From Malacoplasma sp. (GTDB lineage Bacteria; Bacillota_I; Bacilli_A; Mycoplasmatales; Mycoplasmoidaceae), in the NCBI GenBank assembly GCA_029258015.1, contig JARHZT010000010.1, forward strand, positions 1-13,192: DNA of 13,192 nucleotides, read 5' to 3'. The notes beneath the pieces are model-generated. The model was not told the DNA's origin, did not search any database, and worked only from the letters and a program-made list of their open reading frames with translations. Positions 1 to 9,134 of the stretch are shown piece by piece (the first letter of the stretch is position 1; each line of letters starts with the position of its first letter). Both the position numbers and the translations under genes were made by a program.

Positions 1-879
1 AAATTCTTGTTTTACAAGTTCATAATTATTTGTTAATGAAGATTCAATTGAATTAAAGAATTCTTTTTGTTTTTGGTTTAGCGATAAATCAATTGCACTA
101 ATATCCATTAAATTCATTTTTCTATCAAAGTTGTATTCAAGGTTTTCAATTTTTTCGTTGAAAATATCAATTACATTGTTAATAGAATTTTGAATTTCAT
201 TGATTCTTTCATCTGAAAGGTTTTCTTTCTTTTCAATTAATGTTTTTTCTATATCATTAATAAATTCATTTTTTTCAGATAGTAACGCTTGCATTTCTTC
301 GTTTTGCAAGTTAATTAAGTGTTCAAGTTCTCTTAATCTACTATTTTCATTTGCAATTTTTTCAAGTTCTTTATCATTTAAAAAATCAATATTTTGGTTT
401 TCTAACGAACTAATTCTTTCCAAGATTTCTTTTTTATTTAAATTATTTGCTTCAATAACAGCATTAATTGTATTTAATTGTTGGTTTTCTAAATTCAATT
501 GTTCTTGTCTTGTAGTTTCAATGAAGTTGTTCAATTTTTCATTAATATCATTGAAATTCAATTTCATTTTTGAAGCCAAGTGTTTTGATGATTTTTTGAC
601 TTTTTTACTCATTAATGAATTAAATTTGCTATTTTCATCTTTTAAGTTTCTAGCAAGACTATCAAATTTCTCATTCAGAATTGAAACAAGTTCTTGGTTT
701 TCGTTTGGTTTGTTTTCTTGGTTTGCAAGTTTTTCACTAATTGTTTTTAAAACAAATCTAAATTGTTCTAATTGGTTAGACATTTCATCAATTTTTGGAT
801 TGTTGCCATCTTTTGAAATGTTTTGATAATTTTCTTTTAATTCATTTATATTATTGAAAATTTCAACTAGATCAGATTT
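1..879 (-). repeat. Gene D tandem repeat, unit 3 in protein order (293 codons)
   Basis: The sequence starting at base 1 recurs at base 880, a shift of 879 bases (293 codons), so the units are in frame. Bases 1-126 equal 880-1005 exactly, and 302-351 equal 1181-1230 exactly; between them the copies differ much more. Encodes residues 1065-1357. The unit edge is set by the window edge, so the true repeat phase is unknown. SKKVKKSSK is encoded at 609-583. Confidence 0.93.
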
Positions 880-3800
880 AAATTCTTGTTTTACAAGTTC
901 ATAATTATTTGTTAATGAAGATTCAATTGAATTAAAGAATTCTTTTTGTTTTTGGTTTAGCGATAAATCAATTGCACTAATATCCATTAAATTCATTTTT
1001 CTATCGAAGTTGTATTCAAGATTTTCTATTTTGTTATTAAAAACATTAATTACATTATTTATTGAATTTTGAATTTCATTAATTCTTTCATCAGTTAGAT
1101 TTTCATTTCTTTCTATTAATGTTTTTTCTATATCATTAATAAACTCAGCTTTTTCTGAAAGCAATGATTCTATTTCATCATTTTGCAAGTTAATTAAGTG
1201 TTCAAGTTCTCTTAATCTACTATTTTCATTAGTTAATTTTTGTAGATCAAAATCATTAAGTAATTCATTATTTTGTCTTTCTAGACTATTAATTCTTTCA
1301 ATAATCTCTTTTTTATTTAAATTATTAGATTGTATTATTGAGTTTATGCTATCTATTTGATAATTTTTAAGATTTTCATCTCCTATTTCAGCTCTAGTTA
1401 AGAAATTAGAAAATTTCTCATTTATCTCATTTAAATTAGACATTAATTTAGATGTCATATTTTTTGAAGATTTTTTTACTTTCTTACTAATTAGTGAGTT
1501 GAATTTAAAACTTTCGTCTTTTAAGTTTTTCGCAAGAGATTCAAATTTATCATTCAATATTGATATTAATTCATTATTTTCATTCGGTTTGTTTTCTTGA
1601 CTAGCAAGTTTTTCACTTATGTTTTTTAATACAAAACCAAATTGATCAAATTGACTAGCTATTTCTTCAAATCTTTCGTTTACTGTTGAGTTGGTTCTAG
1701 AATTTTCATAATTCGTCTTTAAGTCAGTAATATTATTCAAAATATCAACTAAATCTGTTTTAAATTCTTGTTTAACAAGTTCATAATTATTAGATAGTGA
1801 TGATTCTATAGTTCCAAATAGTTCCTTTTGATTTTGATTTATAGATAAATCTAGGGTGCTTAAATCTAATGAACTTATTTTTCTATCAAAGTTATATTCT
1901 AGATCCTCAATTTTTTGATTGAAATTTAACATTACTTGATTTATAGATTCTTTCAATTCATCAATTTTGTCATCAGAAAGTTTTTCATTTCTATTTAAAA
2001 CAGAGTATTCAATGCTATTGATAAATTCATTTTTTTCATTTAATAATCCTTCAATTTCTTTTGATTGAAGTTCGATTAAATTTTCTAAATCTGATAGTTT
2101 AGCATTATTTTCAATAATACTTTTTGATGACTGATCAGTAATTCAAGACATTTTTTCTTCTTCAATTTCTTGAATTAAATTTAAAATAGAATCTTTTTGA
2201 TTTTTGTTTGATTCAAGTATTTTTTCAACAACATAGTTATTTTTTTGTTCTATAGTTTCTCTTTCAGAAACTATATTATTTATAAGTGAATCAATTTTTA
2301 AAGTAATTTTTTCTTCTAATTTTTTAAATCTATCATCATAATCATCAGAAGTATTAACTTCATTTATTTTTTTATTTATAGGACTCAATAAATTAGCTAT
2401 TTTATCAAATTGTTTTTCAAGTTTATTCAATCTAATATCTAAATAACTATTGTTGTTAGAATCATTGTGTTCCATTTTTTTCTCATTATTTGAGAAATTC
2501 AACATAGTGTTATAAACACTTTCTAATTTATTTGCTTTATGCAATTTAAACTCTTTGTTAAGATTCTCAAATAATAAAATTATTTCATCATATTCATTAC
2601 CAAAAGAATTCAATTTGTCGAACATGTCTTCGATATCAAGTTTTAATTCTTCTTTAAGATGTTCAAAATTTCCTGCATTTATTTTATTAATAGATGCAAT
2701 TTCATCATTTGTTGTTTTTTTAAATTTACTCAAATTATTAGAATAATTATTTTTAAATGACTCTAATGTTTCAATAAAATCTAATGCTATTTTAGGGTTG
2801 TCTTCGATTTTTTCAATTGATGATGCAGAAATAAAACTATTTATTTTTTCATTCTCTGAATCTATTGTTTCAATCAATGATTCTTGTAAAGATTTTATAT
2901 ATTTTTTTGTGTCAGTTAAGAATGTATTATCACTTTCATTTAAAACATTATCATTCTGATTAGATATTTTTTTAGTTAATCTATCAATTATCGTATCTGT
3001 TATAGATAAAAATATTGTTTTGTAACTATCTGCTATTGAATTTATTTCTTCATTCTTTTTATAAAAACTCTCACGGAAATTTTCAAAACAATCAAAATAA
3101 ATTGAATCTATTATTTTTTCTAAACTTGAATCATCTATTTTGTTTAACAATAAGTATGAATTAAATGAATCTAGATCATAATCAACAGAATTGAATTTAT
3201 TTTTAATAGAATTTATATCGTTTTCTATTTTTTCTATTTGAGCATCAATATTTCCAGCATTTTCTGATTTTAAATTATTGTTGTTTAATGTATTGCTTGA
3301 AAAATTATTCAAGAACGAACCTCATGAAACCATTTTTGTAAATTCATTTTTTAAATTTTCATAAGATGTTGTAATTATTTCTTGATAATTATTTAATAAT
3401 TTGTTCAACTCTTTTAAATCAATTTCACTATTTAATTCAGAAAAAGAAACATCATTTATATTTTTGAAAAAATTAAGTTTTTCATTATCAATTTTAGAAA
3501 AAATATCAAATAACTTTTGTTCATCAGTTACAGAATTAATCGAAACGTTTTCTTTAGCAAAAATCTCTTTATTAGAATTTATTTTTTCAATTTTTTCTAC
3601 TTCTTTTTTAAATAGTTCTTGTACTTTGTTTAGGGCTATATTTTCATTTTTTGCTTTTTGACTTAAATTAGATATTTCAGAATTAGATAGAAAAACAGAT
3701 TCATTAACATATTTATTTTCTATGTTAAAGAATTTGTTTAATTTTTCTTTGTCAATTTTTTCTTCGCCATATATTTTTATGAATTTTTCTATAATATCGA

Positions 3801-4071
3801 AGAAAGTATTATTACTAGCTAGTTTATTTAAAGATTCATTAACTTCATTTTTTAATGCCTCTATTTTTATAAACAATTTTTGATTTTCTTGATCTAAAAA
3901 ATCCAAACTAGAGTTTATGACAAGATTTTCTTCTTTTATTAGTTTTTCATTTTCTAATGAATAATCCAACGTGCTGTCATCTTCTACTTTTTCATCATTG
4001 ATTTTTTGAACAAGATCTTCTATTTCTAGCTTAATTTCTGATATTTTTTTATTTAGTTTATCATTATTCAT
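1..4071 (-). CDS. Gene D: giant coiled-coil protein with tandem ~293-aa repeats (3' end outside window)
   Basis: I do not recognise a named protein. Starting at ATG 4071 and reading UGA as Trp (W250 at 3324-3322, W643 at 2145-2143), the frame stays open to the window edge, giving 1357 codons without a stop. Almost the whole product looks like charged heptad-type helix rich in Asn, Glu, Lys, Leu and Ile, with no signal peptide, membrane segment or Walker motif. Residues 1-249 and 251-642 are non-repetitive helical regions. From about residue 650 the protein becomes repetitive: one partial divergent unit, then units of 294 and 293 residues. Each full unit holds a basic SKKVKKSSK patch in an otherwise acidic coil and a conserved NYELVKQEF stretch. 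The start is supported by an AGAGGA site and lies 2 bases after gene C's stop, suggesting translational coupling. Inferred role: long cytoplasmic structural filament or spacer. Open reading frame very sure, function unsure. Confidence 0.93.
880..1761 (-). repeat. Gene D tandem repeat, unit 2 in protein order (294 codons)
   Basis: In-frame copy of the 1-879 unit, one codon longer; residues 771-1064. The basic SKKVKKSSK patch is kept at 1488-1462, and the LRELEHLINLQN segment is identical at both protein and DNA level to the neighbouring copy. Confidence 0.93.
1762..2110 (-). repeat. Gene D partial, diverged repeat unit (first in protein order)
   Basis: From 1762 the sequence again encodes NNYELVKQEF, preceded by a coil matching the later units: ENLIELQSKEIEGLLNEKN against EHLINLQNEEMQALLSEKN. 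Similarity fades near base 2110-2140, just after W643. It covers about 115-125 residues, corresponding to the C-terminal part of a unit as phased here, and is clearly more divergent than the next two copies are from each other. Confidence 0.8.
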
Positions 4072-4073
4072 AA

Positions 4074-6047
4074 TTATTCCTCTAACCCTTTTATTATTTC
4101 TAGATATTTGTTATCTAATTCTGATTCAACCAATAATTTCAATTGATATAATTTAGTTTTCATTAATCTAAGTCTTAGATTTTTGTTATATTTTTTTTCT
4201 AATAAAAATCTATTAGTTTCAGAAGAGTCTATAGTTGTTTCGTTTTGTTTTAATAATTTCTCTAAAATTATTTCAATATTATTTATTTTTTCATATAAAG
4301 GTCTTGTTTTGTCTTCTACAACTTGATTTAGCAGCAATTCATCATTATTTAATTGTGTGTTTTCAAATGAATAATTAGATACTATGTTATTTAATGTATT
4401 TTCTATTAGATTCAAATTAATATCATTATTTATTTCGTCAGTGTTTGCTTCATTGTCAAAATCATTAGTTTCAATTATGTTTTCATCAAGATTTTCTGAA
4501 ATTGTATTTTCAATAACATTTGTTTCGAAATCGAAATTCATGTCATCATTTTTGTTTGTTTCACACACAGATACATCAGATTTATATTCTTTATTTTGAG
4601 ATAAAAAGTATTCATTATAAATATCTTTTATACTCAATAAAACTTTTATATCATTATTTAATAGTTCTATGTTTTTATCAAAAAACAGTGAAAAACCAGT
4701 TCAATAATCATAATCTATTAAATTAGATGAAATTTCTACATAATCATAATTTTCTAATTTAGCCACTAAATTAATTAGTTCTTGATTAAATAAATTTAAT
4801 TTTTCTATATATTCTTCAGTTTGCAAAAGAATTCAATTAATTTTCTTATTAGATCCTTTGTTGAATTCATTTTTAAATGTAAATTGTATCTCTAATAATA
4901 TGTTTTTAATTTCATAAAACTTACTTTGTAAATTTATTATTTTTTTATTTAAAAATTCTTTAAAAACTTTTATTAGTTGATCTATGTCTCTAACACTTCT
5001 AATTAGATTTGCTTCTTCTTTATTAAAAGTGAAATTAACTTCATTAAATTCTTCTATATTAAGAATAGAATTGTTGATTAAATTATTAGATGTTTTTAAT
5101 AAATCTATTTTTTCTATAAGTTTTCTACAATTACTTTTAATTATTCTTGTTTTTACATTAAATTTATTTTCGTTTGCAAATATTTTCTTTTGAGCATCAA
5201 AAAATATTTTATGCATTGTGTCCATTAAGTTATCAACAACATTAGGAACACCAGATTCAACTTCAATAGAATCAAAATAACTTACTTCACTTTGAGCAAA
5301 AAGTAAATCATTTATTTTCTTTTCCATGCTTATTATTAAGTTATCTTTTTCACTATGGATTAGATTATTTTCTTCATCATTTTGTTCCATTAAATAATTT
5401 AGATTTTCTAATTGAGAATTTAAATTCATTCATGAAGTGATAGCTTTGTTTGTTTCTTCTTGAAGGTTATTGTTTACTTCTTCTAAGTCACTTATAAGTT
5501 TTTTATTGTAATTATTTTCATTTATAAGTTTTTTAATTTTTGAATTTGAATCATTAAGAGCTATTTCAAGTTCTTTCTTTTGTGACTCAATTTCTTCTAT
5601 ATGAGTTATTACATTATCTTCAATGTACTCTTTTGCTCTATCAATTTTACTTATAGTTCTTTCAATATCATCATAAACTCTAAATAATGAAAGATTTTTG
5701 TTGTCATGGAAATAGTTTCTTTCTTCTTCAATTAAGTCATCATACGTAGTCATGACTTCATTATCAAAATCTCTGTTATTAGCAGATTTTTCAGACAATA
5801 ATTCTAAATTTTTTAATTTTTCTTTAATACTATTTTTTATGATTTGTAAATTTTTGTTTACTTGTTCATTTTCTTCTAGTAAATATGAGACATTTTCGCT
5901 GTGATCAGCCTCAATTCAATCGCTATTTGTGAATTTTGTAACATTCAAAAAAGATGAATTGTCTAATTCATTCAACAATTCATGATATCTTTTTTTAAAA
6001 TCATCTATTCTCTTAGTAAGTTTAAAATTATTTGTCTCTTTGTTCAT
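4074..6047 (-). CDS. Gene C: coiled-coil protein with aromatic island and acidic linker (657 aa)
   Basis: Not recognised as a named family. ATG at 6047, TAA at 4076-4074; four in-frame UGA codons are read as Trp (W44, W206, W405, W449), and no frameshift is needed to join the pieces. Residues 1 to about 400 are charged coiled coil, interrupted near W44 and W206. Around residues 441-458 is an unusual aromatic cluster containing YDYWTGFSLFF. Residues about 490-570 are an acidic Asn/Asp/Glu-rich, probably disordered linker. Residues about 575-657 return to helix and include a basic stretch near 617-637 with NLRLRLMKTK. No signal peptide or membrane segment is seen. It sits 12 bases after gene B and 2 bases before gene D, so it is probably co-translated with both. 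A structural or scaffold role is inferred from composition and neighbours only. Confidence 0.93.
4078..4083 (-). promoter_or_regulatory. Ribosome binding site of gene D, inside the end of gene C
   Basis: AGAGGA on the minus strand overlaps the last sense codons of gene C (GAG GAA before TAA) and lies 6 bases before ATG 4071. Ribosomes finishing gene C would end almost on gene D's start, so the two are probably translationally coupled. Confidence 0.65.
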
Positions 6048-6051
6048 AAAA

Positions 6052-6057
6052 TCCCTA
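6052..6057 (-). promoter_or_regulatory. Ribosome binding site of gene C
   Basis: TAGGGA on the minus strand, 4 bases before ATG 6047, in the 12-base spacer directly after gene B's TAA. A moderate match that supports this start. Confidence 0.55.
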
Positions 6058-6059
6058 AA

Positions 6060-9000
6060 TTATAAATCAGTAATTACTTTCTTTTCTTCTCTTGTTATTT
6101 CATTTTCAAGATTTAGTAGTAAATTTTGCAGTTTTAAAAGCTTGTCTGTACTTTCTAAAATTTCTTTTTCTAAGTACTTATTAACATTATTTTTATCGTC
6201 TTTAAAATATTTGTCTAATACTGACTCATTTGTATTAATTCTGTCCAATTTAATGTTATCAATTTTTTTATTTAATTTATCAATTTCTTGTGATTGATTT
6301 GTTTTTAGGATTCCTAAAGAATTTTCTAGTCTTAATTCTATCTCTTTTAGCTGTTGTTCTTGTGAATTTTTAAGATCTTCAAATATATTTTGATTGTAGA
6401 AATCTGAATAGTCATATGTTTGTTCAACTACATTATTATTAACAAATGTATTGTTTTTATGAATTTCAAATTGTTCATAAGATTTTTGCTGAATAAGATT
6501 TTGAATTTCATTAATTTTCTTCTCTAAGATTTTATTTTTTACATTAAGTTCTTTTATTTCTACATGGGAAACATTTCTATCTGATATTTTTTCATTAAAT
6601 TCTTTATCTCATATATTTGTTTTGTTATTTAATGTAATATCTAAACCATCTATAGTTTCATTAAATTCATTGTCTTGATTTAAATTTGAATTTAGTGCCT
6701 TTTCATTGTTTTCTAGAGAAGATGATATATCATTTTCGCCCAATAAATTTGCACCTATGTATTCTTCTTTTAAATTAGCTATAAACTCATTAAATTCTTC
6801 TTTGTCTGATGGCAAGAACTCTGATGGACTTTTTTCTAATTCTTTTTTATATTTTCCATTTATATTTTCAAGTTCTTTATCATATTTATTTTTTATGAAT
6901 TTTAATTCATTAGATACTATTTTTTCTACTTCAGATTTTACATAATCCATAATATCTATAGATTCTAGTTTTTGTTTTTCTTCTAATGATTTTCTAGCAA
7001 AATCATTAAAGTCATATTTATCTAATGAATTTAGGTTTGGTAAGTCATCCATATTAGAAATGTCTCTATCTTTTAATGTTGAATAAAGAGTATTAATAAC
7101 ATTATTTTTTTCTTCGTTAAGCATCATGAACTCATATTCTTGTTGAGTGAATAATTCTTCAACCTCTTTCATTTTGCTAGAATTTAAAGTCATCTTTTTC
7201 AACGTATCATCTAAAACAGAATTTATTGCAAAATTTTCTTCAATAATTCTTTCATTTTCTACTTTAAGATGTTCTACTTCCTTTTCCATTCCATGCAATT
7301 CACTTTTTATTGCACTATATAATGGAGAAGTCATGAATAAATCATTTAATTCATCTTCATTTAATTTTTTTATTTCACTAACTGCTTTTTGGTCTTCTAA
7401 ATCAGCAACTCTATTTAGCGATTCCTCTATTTTGTTTTCTAAAATTTGGAATTTTTCGCTTAAATAGCTTTTTTCTACATTAACCATATTGTATGGATCA
7501 TTGCCTATTAAACGATTTAGGTCATTGATTGTGTCTTCTGTTTTTTCTTTAATTTCTGCATTTGATCTTATTTTGTTTTCTAAATTATTTATTTGTCTTT
7601 CTAACTTATCAATTGTTGTTTTCAAGACATGAACTTGGTTTTCTTCACTTTGGTTTATTATTTGATCAAATACATTGTTTTGAAATTGTTCATTCCCTTC
7701 ATTGCTAAGTAAATACTCAATAGAGTTAGATTTAATTTTGTCTATTTCACTTTGATATTTATCTACTAAGTTAGTAATTTTTACTTCAACAATTTTATTA
7801 GCTTCTCTTTCAATTAATTCCTGTATAGATACAGTGTTTACATATTCATCAATAGCTATAGTTTTTTCTTCTTCACGTTCTTGTTTTATTCTTTCAATTG
7901 TTAAAATAAGTTCTTCGTTTTCTCTCATTAGCATTTCTTTTTCGTGTATTGTTTGTGTTAAGAAATCACTAGTGTCTATTATCTTAGTTTCTAAATCACT
8001 TATTATTTGATTTTTGTCATCATCTAAAATTTGAATATCTCTAGATTGTTCTAATAATATTTCTTCTAAATCATTTAATTTTCTTGTACTTTCTAATCAC
8101 GATTTGTAAGAACTGTCTAATTCAACATCTTTCTCTCTATTATTTTTTGTTAGCATTTCAATGACTTTTTTAAAATCATCTATTTGTCTTCTATAGTCTT
8201 TATTTTCTTGTCTTAAATGTGTTACATCTACAGTTAGATTGCTCAATGAAGTTTCAAGACTTTTAATTAAAGGTAATGAGATTTTTTCTAGATTCATCAC
8301 TTGATCACTTGATAATATAGAAATAGCTGTAGCAACTCTTTCTGTCACATCATCTAATTTTTGAACTGCATTATTTACAGATTTATCTAATGATGCAAAA
8401 TATAAATCAAAATTTTGGTTTTTCCCATTTTTGTTTAAACCGTAATCATTAGCATTAGAAAGTGAACTAACTTCTAAATTATGTATAGCAGCCAAGATAG
8501 CATCTTTATGCGATTCTAAAGTTTTTCCTTGTACTTTTAATTTCTCAATTTCTCTATCTAACTTTTTCTCTAAAGTATTCAATTTACTTTCAAAGGCATA
8601 TCTTTCATCATTTAGTAGTGCTTCTTTGATATCATCTGATGATTTATCTTTTGATCATAATCTATTATTAAATTCTTCAAAATCATGAAAATCAGAATTA
8701 TTGAAACTATTAGATATATCACCATATTCAACAGCATCTTTTAATTCCTTAACATTTTGAATTCTATTGCTGTAAACATCAGTAGCATTAACACTAGCAG
8801 CTCTATCTATACAATTAGCAAGCTCTCTTACTTTGTCAAAGTTTTCTCAAACTTCCTCATTATTGTTTTCTTCTATTTCAACTAATGCTATTTTTAATTT
8901 TCTTTCAACTTCATCTAAAGTGTTAATAGCAGTATTAGTTGCAGCATCTAACTTTTGCTTTCTATTTGTTATTTCTGCAATGGTATTATCATTAGTTGTT

Positions 9001-9119
9001 GTTTTTAATACATCATTAAATATATTGATCGTATTAAAATAATTACTTTCAATTCTTTCTTTCTTTTCTTGTATTTTTTCTATAAAACTTTTTAATCTAT
9101 TAATCTCAATATATTTCAT
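6060..9119 (-). CDS. Gene B: long coiled-coil protein with a duplicated helical motif (1019 aa)
   Basis: Not recognised as a named protein. ATG at 9119, TAA at 6062-6060; the frame reads through four UGA codons as Trp (W91, W155, W341, W837). The product is nearly all predicted helix/coiled coil, rich in Glu, Lys, Asn, Ile and Leu, with short likely breaks such as IGNDPYN (about residue 538) and MTSPLYS (about 596). Residues 431-462 and 722-753 align without gaps, sharing EANKIV/EVEKIV and DKYQSE/NKYDKE type segments, so a domain has been duplicated. A less regular Asn/Asp-rich segment lies near 795-835 before a final helical part. There is no Walker A/B, zinc hook or SMC-type head, so it is not an obvious chromosome-structure ATPase. 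No signal peptide or membrane segment. The upstream spacer (CTGACG before ATG) lacks a good ribosome binding site; an upstream in-frame stop limits the start, and coupling to gene A, 15 bases upstream, is likely. Confidence 0.93.
6861..6956 (-). repeat. Gene B internal duplication, copy 2 (residues 722-753)
   Basis: Partner of the segment at residues 431-462. The shared core is E-x-x-KIV, then ten residues later [DN]KY-x-x-E-[IL]-[DE]-x-I. The copies are about 290 residues apart, close to the repeat length seen in gene D, although no sequence link between the two repeats was found. Confidence 0.5.
7734..7829 (-). repeat. Gene B internal duplication, copy 1 (residues 431-462)
   Basis: A 32-residue helical segment from SIQELIERE to SEIDKI aligns without gaps to residues 722-753 of the same protein, with about 9 identities and many conservative pairs. 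Similarity continues loosely into LLSNEGNEQF against LPSDKEEF. An old domain duplication seems likely, though coiled coils align easily by composition. Confidence 0.55.
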
Positions 9120-9134
9120 CGTCAGCCCACACTA

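Noticed and set aside
200..826. Plus-strand open frame of 208 residues rich in Phe, Ser and Leu, which looks like a membrane protein
   Set aside because: It lies antisense to gene D's repeat. Its composition is what the complement of Glu/Lys/Asn/Leu-rich coiled coil gives, and it has no ribosome binding site. The other plus-strand frames inside 1-12272 (for example 7147-7467, 10786-11172, 11281-11574) are rejected for the same reason.
1..2110. CRISPR array or insertion sequences as the cause of the repeats
   Set aside because: Units are about 880 bases, contiguous, in frame and coding. There are no short palindromic repeats with spacers, no terminal inverted repeats and no transposase.
6060..9119. 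SMC, Rad50 or MukB type chromosome-structure ATPase
   Set aside because: Long coiled coils are present, but no Walker A, Walker B, signature motif, hinge or zinc hook was seen in gene B or its neighbours.
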